Shown here: positions 1 to 6,199 of the stretch, in pieces
Numbering within the stretch: position 1 is the first letter of the stretch
Layout: every line of letters starts with the position of its first letter
Source: Pseudomonadota bacterium
Lineage (GTDB): Bacteria; Pseudomonadota; Gammaproteobacteria; Burkholderiales; Ferrovaceae
Direction: 5' to 3'
DNA: 9,843 nucleotides
Assembly: GCA_021804705.1 (NCBI GenBank)
Contig: JAJZHC010000039.1
Span: forward strand, 1 to 9,843
The notes under the pieces: model-generated
The model's input: the letters and a program-made list of their open reading frames with translations, nothing else
What the model was told of the DNA's origin: nothing
The model's database searches: none
Program-made: the position numbers and the translations under genes

Positions 1-37
1 TTCACTCCAACCTTCTACCAGCTACCAGGGTGGCGAC

Positions 38-217
38 ATGAAAAAAGACGAAACAAGAAAAGCGTTATCAGTCGATATCGATTATTTTCGGTCAAAGGCA
101 AAATACTACGAGTCACTTCAATTGTTTGAGGCAGCCCAATACGCGGGCAAGCTGGCTTCAAATCTTGAACTGGCACTGACGACGATGCCCTCTGACGACG
201 ATACGGAAATTGCCTGA
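38..217 (+). CDS. Small hypothetical protein, 59 aa, AT-rich
   Basis: I do not recognise this gene. It encodes 59 residues, starting MKKDETRKALSVDI and ending in an acidic tail, PSDDDTEIA. The middle (about residues 18-48) is rich in Ala, Leu, Tyr and Glu and looks like one or two amphipathic helices, with a feel of a single TPR-like hairpin, though no family is claimed. There is no signal peptide or membrane segment. The ATG is preceded by AGGG at 27-30 with a 7-base spacer, which supports this start, but the frame is open back to the window edge, so a longer protein beginning outside cannot be excluded. By hand count it is about 44% GC, well below the roughly 60% of its neighbours, with A-rich codons (AAA, ACA, AGA, TTA). 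This suggests a different origin or weak selection. It ends 123 bases before pgm and is probably not part of that operon. Confidence 0.5.
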   Translation: MKKDETRKALSVDIDYFRSKAKYYESLQLFEAAQYAGKLASNLELALTTMPSDDDTEIA

Positions 218-235
218 TGCTTCTGCAAGGGCAGT

Positions 236-259
236 AAGGGCCAGCCCTTCACTTTTATT
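236..259 (+). terminator. Possible weak intrinsic terminator
   Basis: AAGGG (236-240) can pair with CCCTT (245-249) around a CCAG loop, followed by CACTTTTATT. The stem is only 5 bp and the T run is interrupted, so it is a marginal terminator for the small ORF ending at 217. It could be chance. Confidence 0.25.
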
Positions 260-288
260 GGGTCAGTCAGGGCTTTAACGCTGTCCTG

Positions 289-317
289 TTCTTGAATGAC
301 CGGTAACGCTGGATAAT
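289..317 (+). promoter_or_regulatory. Weak sigma-70-like promoter candidate for pgm-xfp
   Basis: GATAAT at 312-317 matches five of six bases of the TATAAT -10 box. The only -35 at proper distance is TTCTTG (289-294, 17-base spacer), a poor match; TTGAAT at 292-297 is better but only 14 bases away. Transcription would begin near 324, almost on top of the GGAGG ribosome binding site at 326-330, leaving a very short leader, which argues against it. Confidence 0.2.
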
Positions 318-340
318 GTTGCAACGGAGGACATGTCTTC

Positions 341-2011
341 ATGAGTACGGAAACTTCTGTAAGCATCAGTCCGCTGGCAGGACACCTGGCTACACCCGAC
401 ATGCTGGTGGACGTGCCCAAACTGGTTTCAGCCTATTACACAGAGGCGCCTGACTTTTCAGTTGCTGAACAGCGGGTGGCCTTCGGCACCTCAGGACATC
501 GCGGTTGCTCCTTCGACAATACGTTCAATCAGTGGCATGTACTGGCCATCACCCAGGCCATTTGTGATTACCGCCGGTGGCAGGGCATCAATGGCCCGTT
601 GTTTCTGGGCATGGACACGCACGCCCTGTCCACGCCGGCCTATTCCAGTGCCCTCGAAGTGCTGGCGGCCAACGGCGTGGATGTGATGCTCGCCACGCAT
701 GATGAATTCACGCCCACACCAGCAATCTCCCACGCCATCATCAGCCATAACCTGGGGCGCACGGCAGGCTTTGCCGATGGCATCATCATCACCCCATCAC
801 ACAACCCGCCCGATAGCGGCGGCTTCAAGTACAACCCCCCCCATGGCGGGCCGGCGGACGCCGTCGTGACCGGTTGGGTTGAGACGAGAGCCAATGATTT
901 CCTTAAAAGTGCCCTCAAGGGCGTGAGGCGTTGGTCCTTGGCAAAGGCCCTGCGCGCGGGCACGACGCATCGCCACGATTACCTCCAGGCTTACGTCGAC
1001 GATCTGGGCCACGTGCTCGACCTGCAGGCCATACGCGATGCCAACATCGCGATGGGCGTAGACCCCCTGGGTGGCGCTGGCGTGCACTACTGGCACGCCA
1101 TTGCAGAGCGCCATGGTTTGAATCTGACGGTGGTGAACGATGGGGTGGACCCCACCTTCCGTTTCATGACCGTGGATTGGGATGGCCGGATTCGCATGGA
1201 CCCTTCCTCGCCTTACGCCATGCAGAGCCTGATCGGATTGAAGGATCGTTTCGACATTGCCTTTGCCTGCGACACCGACCATGACCGGCATGGCATTGTC
1301 GCCAGAAGCACGGGATTGCTGCCACCCAACCATTATCTTGCCGTGGCCATTTTCTATCTTTTCCAGCACCGGCCCCAATGGCGCACCGATGCGGCCGTGG
1401 GCAAGACGGTGGTCAGCAGCCAGATGATCGACCGCGTCACGGCAAAACTGGGGCGCCGGCTGTGCGAAGTGCCGGTGGGTTTCAAATGGTTTGTGGCCGG
1501 GTTGCGTGACGGCTCGCTGGGCTTTGGCGGAGAAGAAAGCGCGGGCGCCTCCTTTGCGCGCCTGGATGGCAGCGTCTGGACCACGGATAAGGACGGCATG
1601 GTTCCGGCATTGCTCTCGGCAGAAATCACCGCGCGCATGGGGCGCGATCCTGGCGAAATCTACCGCGAGCTGGCCAGCGAATTCGGCGATCCCGTTTCTG
1701 ATCGCCTCGAAGCGCCTGCAACACCGCAACAAAAGCGCATGCTGGCAAAGCTCTCGCCGCAACAGGTCCGGTCGGACACGCTGGCGGGTGAGCGCATTCA
1801 GGACATCCTCACCCAGGCGCCAGGAAACGGCGCAGCCATTGGTGGCTTGAAGGTCACGACTGCAAACGGATGGTTTGCGGCGCGCCCTTCAGGCACCGAA
1901 GACATCTACAAGATCTACGCCGAGAGTTTTATGGGCCCTGATCATCTGGCGCGCATCCTGGCGGAAGCGCAGACCATCGTCAGTGCTGCATTGTTGACAG
2001 AGAGTCCATGA
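341..2011 (+). CDS. pgm: Phosphoglucomutase, alpha-D-glucose phosphate-specific
   Basis: This cytoplasmic enzyme interconverts glucose 1-phosphate and glucose 6-phosphate, connecting glycogen and sugar-nucleotide synthesis to central metabolism. At 556 residues it matches the long bacterial alpha-PGM type (E. coli Pgm is about 546), and it shows the four landmark loops of the alpha-D-phosphohexomutase family. The active-site serine loop is TPSHNPPDSGG with Ser153 as the likely phosphorylated residue. The metal loop is DTDHDRHG with Asp311, Asp313 and Asp315. The sugar-binding loop is GGEESAG (about 396-402), and the phosphate-binding loop is RPSGTED (515-521). The N-terminal FGTSGHRG (48-55) is also typical. 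The start is supported by GGAGG at 326-330, a rather long 10-base spacer, and an N-terminus of family length. The last codons overlap the xfp start as ATGA, so the two are co-transcribed and probably translationally coupled. Nothing looks broken. Confidence 0.95.
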   Translation: MSTETSVSISPLAGHLATPDMLVDVPKLVSAYYTEAPDFSVAEQRVAFGTSGHRGCSFDNTFNQWHVLAITQAICDYRRWQGINGPLFLGMDTHALSTPAYSSALEVLAANGVDVMLATHDEFTPTPAISHAIISHNLGRTAGFADGIIITPSHNPPDSGGFKYNPPHGGPADAVVTGWVETRANDFLKSALKGVRRWSLAKALRAGTTHRHDYLQAYVDDLGHVLDLQAIRDANIAMGVDPLGGAGVHYWHAIAERHGLNLTVVNDGVDPTFRFMTVDWDGRIRMDPSSPYAMQSLIGLKDRFDIAFACDTDHDRHGIVARSTGLLPPNHYLAVAIFYLFQHRPQWRTDAAVGKTVVSSQMIDRVTAKLGRRLCEVPVGFKWFVAGLRDGSLGFGGEESAGASFARLDGSVWTTDKDGMVPALLSAEITARMGRDPGEIYRELASEFGDPVSDRLEAPATPQQKRMLAKLSPQQVRSDTLAGERIQDILTQAPGNGAAIGGLKVTTANGWFAARPSGTEDIYKIYAESFMGPDHLARILAEAQTIVSAALLTESP

Positions 2012-4353
2012 GCCGGCAAGCCCTGCTCGAGCGCATGGACGCCTATTGGCGTGCAGCCAATTACCTGTCGGCAGGCCAGATCTTTCTTTGCGACAATCCG
2101 CTGCTCAAGCGGCCGCTGGCGCTGACGGACATCAAGCACATGCTGCTGGGGCACTGGGGCACAACCCCGGGGCAGAACTTCATTTATGTGCATTTGAACC
2201 GGATCATCAAGCAGTACGACCTCAACATGATGTATGTGTCCGGTCCGGGGCATGGGGGTCCGGCGGTGGTGGGCAACACCTATCTTGAAGGCACTTACAG
2301 CGAAATCTATCCTGACATCAGCCAGGACGAAGCGGGCCTCAGAAAGCTCTTCACCCGGTTTTCCTTTCCCGGGGGCATTCCCAGTCACGCCTCGCCCGAG
2401 TGTCCGGGATCGATTCACGAGGGTGGCGAGTTGGGGTACTCGCTCAGTCACTCGTTTGGCGCAGCGTTCGATAATCCCCAGCTCATCGTTGCCTGCGTCG
2501 TGGGGGATGGTGAAGCAGAAACAGGGCCGCTGGCCACAGCATGGCACTCAAACAAGTTTCTTGATCCGGCCACCGATGGTGCGGTACTGCCGATCCTGCA
2601 TTTGAACGGCTACAAGATTTCCAATCCCACCGTGCTGGCGCGCATTACCCGCGAGGAACTGGAACAGTTGCTGCGCGGTTACGGGTGGACGCCATACTTC
2701 GTGGAAGGTCACGAACCTCACCGGATGCATGAGGCCATGGCCGCGACGCTGGATACAGTGGTGGCCCAGATCAGAAAAATCCAGGAGGACGCCCGCATTC
2801 ACGGCAACACCACGCGCCCGCGCTGGCCCATGATCGTCCTCAATTCGCCCAAGGGATGGACGGGGCCCAAGCGGGTGGATGGCGTGCAGATTGAAGGCAC
2901 CTTTCGCGCGCACCAGGTGCCGCTGTCTGATCCTGCCCTGCATCCTGAACACCTCGCGCTGCTGGAAGCGTGGCTCAAAAGCTATAAGCCCGAGGAACTG
3001 TTTGATGCGGAGGGCCGCCTGAAACCGGAACTGGCCGAACTCGCCCCGCAGGGCGAACGACGCATGGGAGCCAATCCCCACGCCAACGGCGGCATCCTGC
3101 TGCGCGATTTGCGGATGCCGGATTTTCGCGATTATGCGGCCGAGGTTCCTGTTCCCGGCGCGCCTGGTGTTGGCGATACGCATGTGTTGGGGCGCTTCTT
3201 GCGCGATGTGGTGAAGTACAACGAAGTGCAGCGCAATTTCAGGGTGTTCGGGCCGGACGAGACCCTCTCCAACGGCCTGGAAGCCCTGTTTGAAGTCACG
3301 TCGCGCCAATGGAATGCCGCCACTTTGCCCAACGATGAGTTTCTGGCGCCCACCGGGCGGGTGATGGAAATGTTGAGTGAGCACCAGTGTGAGGGCTGGC
3401 TGGAAGGGTATCTGCTGACCGGGCGACACGGTTTGTTCAACTGCTATGAGGCGTTCATCCACATCGTCGATTCCATGTTCAACCAGCACGCCAAATGGCT
3501 GGAGGTCACCTCCCGGTTGCACTGGCGGCGGGAAATCGCCTCGCTCAATTATTTGCTGGCCTCGCATGTGTGGCGCCAGGACCATAACGGATTTACCCAT
3601 CAGGATCCAGGTTTCATCGACCTCGTCGTCAACAAGAAGGCCGGGGTCGTGCGGGTTTACCTGCCGCCTGACGCCAATTGCCTGTTATCCGTGATGGACC
3701 ACTGCCTGCGCAGCCGCCATTACGTCAATGTGGTGATTGCAGGCAAACACCCGGCGCCGCAGTGGTTGACCATGGACGATGCCGTCAGGCACTGCGCCGA
3801 GGGCATTGGCATCTGGCAATGGGCCAGCAATGACCAAGGGGTTGCCCCCGATCTCGTTATGGCCTGTTGCGGCGATGTGCCGACGCTGGAGACGCTGGCT
3901 GCCGTATCCATCCTGCGCGAACACCTGCCCGATTTGAAAATTCGCGTGGTCAACGTGGTGGACCTCATGAAACTGCAACCGCAAGGCGAGCATCCCCATG
4001 GCTTGAGCGACAAGGATTTCGATGAGTTGTTCACCCGGGACAAGCCGGTCATTTTTGCCTTCCATGCCTACCCCTGGCTGATCCACCGGTTGACCTATCG
4101 TCGCACCAACCACGACAACTTTCATGTGCGCGGCTACAAGGAGGAGGGCACCATCACCACGTCCTTCGACATGACGGTGCTCAATGAGCTGGATCGCTTC
4201 CATCTTGCCATGGACGCCATTGACCGGTTACCGCAGACCGGCGACAGGGGGTTCTACCTGAAACAGCAGCTCAAGGACAAGCTTGTCGAGCACAGGCGAT
4301 ACATCGGGCAGCATGGTCAGGACATGCCTGAAATTCGCGACTGGAAGTGGTGA
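2008..4353 (+). CDS. xfp: Phosphoketolase (xylulose-5-phosphate/fructose-6-phosphate)
   Basis: This thiamine-diphosphate enzyme cleaves xylulose 5-phosphate, and often fructose 6-phosphate, with inorganic phosphate to give acetyl phosphate plus glyceraldehyde 3-phosphate or erythrose 4-phosphate. The protein has 781 residues, close to the usual 790-830. Visible family marks are VSGPGHGGPA (77-86), the EGGELGYSLSHSFGAA segment (138-153) and the TPP/Mg motif GDGEAETGPLATAWHSNKF (166-184). The second TPP domain has NCYEAF, in which Glu481 corresponds to the conserved cofactor-activating glutamate, and the C-terminal domain ends in the family-like RDWKW. It starts within the last codon of pgm (ATGA overlap), without a strong ribosome binding site of its own, which fits coupling. 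Substrate preference between the two sugars cannot be read from sequence. No acetate kinase or phosphotransacetylase gene lies in the window to use the acetyl phosphate. Confidence 0.95.
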   Translation: MSRQALLERMDAYWRAANYLSAGQIFLCDNPLLKRPLALTDIKHMLLGHWGTTPGQNFIYVHLNRIIKQYDLNMMYVSGPGHGGPAVVGNTYLEGTYSEIYPDISQDEAGLRKLFTRFSFPGGIPSHASPECPGSIHEGGELGYSLSHSFGAAFDNPQLIVACVVGDGEAETGPLATAWHSNKFLDPATDGAVLPILHLNGYKISNPTVLARITREELEQLLRGYGWTPYFVEGHEPHRMHEAMAATLDTVVAQIRKIQEDARIHGNTTRPRWPMIVLNSPKGWTGPKRVDGVQIEGTFRAHQVPLSDPALHPEHLALLEAWLKSYKPEELFDAEGRLKPELAELAPQGERRMGANPHANGGILLRDLRMPDFRDYAAEVPVPGAPGVGDTHVLGRFLRDVVKYNEVQRNFRVFGPDETLSNGLEALFEVTSRQWNAATLPNDEFLAPTGRVMEMLSEHQCEGWLEGYLLTGRHGLFNCYEAFIHIVDSMFNQHAKWLEVTSRLHWRREIASLNYLLASHVWRQDHNGFTHQDPGFIDLVVNKKAGVVRVYLPPDANCLLSVMDHCLRSRHYVNVVIAGKHPAPQWLTMDDAVRHCAEGIGIWQWASNDQGVAPDLVMACCGDVPTLETLAAVSILREHLPDLKIRVVNVVDLMKLQPQGEHPHGLSDKDFDELFTRDKPVIFAFHAYPWLIHRLTYRRTNHDNFHVRGYKEEGTITTSFDMTVLNELDRFHLAMDAIDRLPQTGDRGFYLKQQLKDKLVEHRRYIGQHGQDMPEIRDWKW

Positions 4354-4363
4354 ACGAAAAACC

Positions 4364-4603
4364 TCAGCGCTCGTGGCGATCGATTTTGGCCCGCAGCTCG
4401 CGCGCTGTTTCCAGCAAGCCCTCATAGCCCGCGCGCACATGCTCCGGCAGGTCGGGGTCGCCTACCAGCACGCCCAGGGTTTCCACGACGCTGTAGATCA
4501 GCCCCTTGGCCGCACCTGCAGCAATGTTGCCGGACGTCACGGCATGGTCGAGATGCTCGAGGGCTGCTTCCAGGTGTTCAGGCGGGGTGGGTGGGGTCGT
4601 CAT
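4364..4603 (-). CDS. Small hypothetical helical protein, 79 aa
   Basis: I do not recognise this protein. It has 79 residues, starts MTTPPTPPEHLEAALEHLDHA and ends in a charged helix, RELRAKIDRHER. The proline-rich start is followed by what look like three or four short amphipathic helices. The segment around residues 30-48 is moderately hydrophobic but small and probably packed, not membrane-spanning. An upstream in-frame ATG would give 94 residues, but the ATG at 4603 is preferred: it has TAGGAAA (4611-4617) with a 7-base spacer, and that site overlaps the stop of the preceding small membrane-protein gene (11-base gap). The two are therefore almost certainly one operon. The gene ends 10 bases from the end of the convergent xfp, with no room for a terminator between them. 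Confidence 0.65.
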   Translation of the reverse strand: MTTPPTPPEHLEAALEHLDHAVTSGNIAAGAAKGLIYSVVETLGVLVGDPDLPEHVRAGYEGLLETARELRAKIDRHER

Positions 4604-4614
4604 GAAAAGGTTTC

Positions 4615-4794
4615 CTAGCGGTTGCGAAATTTGTAGGCCATGTGCCATGAGCCCACGGCAAAGGCCCAGGCCAGGACTTTGGCCAGGTCTGACTGAATGA
4701 TCAGGAGGTCCATCTGCAGGGCCACGGCGAACATGGTGAGGTTGAGCGCCAGTACGGCCAGGAGGGCGAAGATGACGTTGAATGAACCAAACAT
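4615..4794 (-). CDS. Small membrane protein, 59 aa, unknown function
   Basis: The 59-residue product begins MFGSFNVIFALLAVLALNLT. It has a clear hydrophobic helix at about residues 4-28 and a second, weaker hydrophobic stretch at about 38-51 (VLAWAFAVGSW), separated by a segment with two acidic residues (MDLLIIQSD). It ends in the basic tail YKFRNR, which would favour a cytoplasmic C-terminus. Two membrane passes are plausible. The start at 4794 is supported by AAGGGG (4803-4808) with an 8-base spacer; a longer reading to 4926 has no such site and out-of-character sequence. It lies 16 bases after the preceding membrane miniprotein and 11 bases before the 79-residue gene. I know no family match. 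It might be a small subunit or anchor of a membrane complex, but this is inference from topology only. Confidence 0.65.
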   Translation of the reverse strand: MFGSFNVIFALLAVLALNLTMFAVALQMDLLIIQSDLAKVLAWAFAVGSWHMAYKFRNR

Positions 4795-4810
4795 GGCATG
4801 AACCCCTTGA

Positions 4811-4906
4811 TTATTTTGTGCCTGCCCACTTGTCCAAAATACCCAGGTGCGCCAATACGAAGAACAGACCAATCCCCAGGACGATGCCGATGCCAAAAGT
4901 CCCCAT
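4811..4906 (-). CDS. Membrane miniprotein, 31 aa (41 aa if ATG at 4936 is used)
   Basis: This tiny ORF reads MGTFGIGIVLGIGLFFVLAH, followed by LGILDKWAGTK and a TAA stop. It is one glycine-patterned transmembrane helix (about residues 4-24) with a short soluble end. An in-frame ATG at 4936 would add MPDGASSIRP and give 41 residues; a TGA at 4940-4942 closes the frame above that. Neither start has a strong ribosome binding site (an AGG lies close before 4906), so the start is uncertain and translation may depend on coupling to tiny ORFs upstream. Support comes from the coherent hydrophobic helix and from the well-spaced gene that follows on the same strand. The size and single span recall accessory miniproteins of respiratory enzymes in general, but I can assign no family. 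Confidence 0.5.
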   Translation of the reverse strand: MGTFGIGIVLGIGLFFVLAHLGILDKWAGTK

Positions 4907-4936
4907 AGGCCTGATCGAGGAAGCACCGTCTGGCAT

Positions 4937-5117
4937 CGCTCATACTACGTACAAAAAGGGGTGGTAGGCAAGCCAGCCATTGGCCCCCTCCAGTACCGTG
5001 AATTCTGGCCACGGCAAGACCTGCTCCCTAGCATCTGTGGGGGTTACGTGCTACGGCGAACCGGAAGGCGGAAGGTTTGGATGGGCCAAACGTGGGGAAC
5101 AGGATTCGGCCCGTCTT
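4937..5117 (-). other. Intergenic leader with tiny ORFs between fdsD and the miniprotein genes
   Basis: These 181 bases hold no recognised gene. On the - strand a strong Shine-Dalgarno-like run (GGAGGGGG, complement of 4984-4991) precedes an ATG at 4980 that opens only 11 codons (MAGLPTTPFCT, stop at 4945). Another site (AGGGAG, complement of 5024-5029) precedes a TTG at 5017 that opens 25 codons starting MPWPEFTVLEGANGWL, with a TGA stop at 4940-4942. This second frame is the same as that of the miniprotein just downstream. I see no convincing terminator after fdsD and no clear promoter, so the small genes may be read from the fds transcript. Confidence 0.35.
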
Positions 5118-5354
5118 TCAGTTTCTGGCGGCAAATGAGGCGGGGTGAATCTCGCGCAGGGCATCGCGCACGATGGGCTTCAGGTTTCCGTCGCCGTGGG
5201 TGCCGAGATAGGAAATCAGGGATTTCTGCATGCGCGGTTCCCAGAATTTCTGGATATGCGTGGCCACGTCGCGGGTGGCCTGCTCGCGGTTGGGCATGGC
5301 TTCAAAGAAGCTGCCGATGTCGTTGGCCATCTTGATCAGGTTTTCTGCGTTCAT
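5118..5354 (-). CDS. fdsD: NAD-dependent formate dehydrogenase subunit delta
   Basis: This is the small delta subunit found at the end of fds operons. It is needed for an assembled, active molybdenum formate dehydrogenase in organisms where it has been studied, although its exact role (assembly, stability or cofactor handling) is not settled. The product has 78 residues, a normal family length. Its opening NLIKMANDIGSFFEAMPNREQA and the FWEPRM motif (37-42) are typical. The rest is a charged helical protein without membrane segments. It starts 14 bases after the fdhD stop, with an AAAGAGA-like site about 9 bases before the ATG. The identification rests on recognisable motifs plus operon position. 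Confidence 0.9.
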   Translation of the reverse strand: MNAENLIKMANDIGSFFEAMPNREQATRDVATHIQKFWEPRMQKSLISYLGTHGDGNLKPIVRDALREIHPASFAARN

Positions 5355-5368
5355 AACAAGCGTCTCTT

Positions 5369-6187
5369 TCAGAAGTCGGTCAGTCGTTCGGGGTGGGCAT
5401 AGGCCACATGGTGGCCATTGCGGGCAAAACCCACCAGCGTCAGGTTGAATTGTTCAGCCATGCGCACGGCCAGAGCCGTGGGTGCAGAAATGGCGACGAG
5501 GATGCCGATGCCCATTTGAATGGATTTCTGCACCATCTCGTAGCTGGCACGGCTTGTGATCAGCAGGGCGCCCTGTGTGAAATCGGTTTGCTTGCGGGCC
5601 AGCGCCCCGATGAGCTTGTCCAGCGCGTTGTGGCGGCCCACATCCTCGCGTGCGGCCATGATACGCCCGTCGGCATCGAGCCAGAAAGCCGCGTGGGTGG
5701 CCCCGGTAGCCTGTTGCAGGGTTTGATGCTGCGGCAGGTCGGTCAAAGCCGTGTGCAGGGCCTTCACAGACAGGGTCTGGCTGGAGGTGACGTCGCGCAT
5801 GGGGCGAAATACCTGGGCCAGGCGTTCCGTGCCGCACAGGCCACAGCCCGTGCGCCCGGCGAGATTCTGCCGCTTGAGGTCAAGGCGTGAAAAAAGCGCC
5901 TCATCAATGGTGAGCTGCACCCGGATGCCCGCGCTGTACTCCTCTACGGCGATGTCCTGGATGTCGCTGACGCTGGAGATGATCCCCTCCGTCAGCGAAA
6001 ACCCAAGGGCAAAATCCGCCAGATCGGAGGGGGTGGCCAGCATCACCACATGGGGTACCCCGTTGTACTCGATGCCGATGGGCGTCTCTTCGGCCACCTG
6101 ATCCTGTGAGGGGGCATAACTGCCCTTCCAGCGCGCTACGGAAAGCGCCTGCAGGGTGGGGGTGGTCAGAGGCAACGGGCTGTCCAT
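5369..6187 (-). CDS. fdhD: Formate dehydrogenase accessory sulfurtransferase FdhD (FdsC)
   Basis: FdhD-family proteins transfer sulfur, supplied by a cysteine desulfurase, to the molybdenum guanine dinucleotide cofactor before its insertion into formate dehydrogenase. In fds operons the gene is often called fdsC. From the ATG at 6187 the protein has 272 residues. The family CxxC motif appears as GRTGCGLCG (Cys115 and Cys118), followed by the conserved REDVGRHNALDKLIG (180-194) and TSRASYEMVQKS (211-222). A TTG at 6199, immediately after the fdsA stop (TGATTG), would add four residues (MPKP). Neither start has a strong ribosome binding site, so translation is probably coupled to fdsA. I chose ATG as the commoner codon. 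The gene lies between fdsA and fdsD, in agreement with a dedicated maturation role. The enzyme is cytoplasmic. Confidence 0.93.
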   Translation of the reverse strand: MDSPLPLTTPTLQALSVARWKGSYAPSQDQVAEETPIGIEYNGVPHVVMLATPSDLADFALGFSLTEGIISSVSDIQDIAVEEYSAGIRVQLTIDEALFSRLDLKRQNLAGRTGCGLCGTERLAQVFRPMRDVTSSQTLSVKALHTALTDLPQHQTLQQATGATHAAFWLDADGRIMAAREDVGRHNALDKLIGALARKQTDFTQGALLITSRASYEMVQKSIQMGIGILVAISAPTALAVRMAEQFNLTLVGFARNGHHVAYAHPERLTDF

Positions 6188-6199
6188 GGGTTTTGGCAA

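Larger units (their letters stand above)
218..340 (+). other. Intergenic region upstream of pgm
   Basis: This 123-base gap separates the small AT-rich ORF from pgm. It holds a short hairpin near its left end and a weak promoter-like pair near its right end, listed separately. The pgm ribosome binding site GGAGG sits at 326-330. An ATG at 332-334 is followed by TCT TCA TGA and so codes for nothing; the usable start is at 341. I see no clear operator or riboswitch. Confidence 0.5.

Noticed and set aside
797..1762. 321-codon open frame on the - strand inside pgm
   Set aside because: It lies wholly opposite a gene with all its catalytic motifs and is low in recognisable protein character. Long antisense frames are common in GC-rich coding DNA.
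2548..3600. 350-codon open frame on the - strand inside xfp
   Set aside because: It is antisense to a clear phosphoketolase, with His/Arg/Gln-rich composition typical of a shadow frame and no family motif.
4615..4926. Longer 103-residue form of the 59-residue membrane protein
   Set aside because: The added N-terminus is read from a GTG without a ribosome binding site and overlaps the membrane miniprotein in another frame. The ATG at 4794 has a well-spaced AAGGGG.
4940..4942. In-frame TGA as a selenocysteine codon
   Set aside because: No plausible SECIS-like hairpin is evident just downstream, the formate dehydrogenase here is the Cys type, and a start codon follows two codons later. A plain stop is simpler.
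4701..5012. 103-codon - strand frame overlapping both membrane-protein genes
   Set aside because: Its C-terminal half is the wrong frame of the 59-residue gene (Ser/Pro/Trp-rich), and its GTG start has no convincing site.
5041..5117. GGGCC...GGCCC inverted repeat after fdsD as a terminator
   Set aside because: The arms are 5 bases with a loop near 19 bases and no T run follows on the - strand, so it does not look like an intrinsic terminator.
4847..5335. 162-codon + strand frame across the fdsD and leader region
   Set aside because: It is Arg/Trp/Gly-rich, crosses the clear fdsD gene on the opposite strand, and shows no motif.
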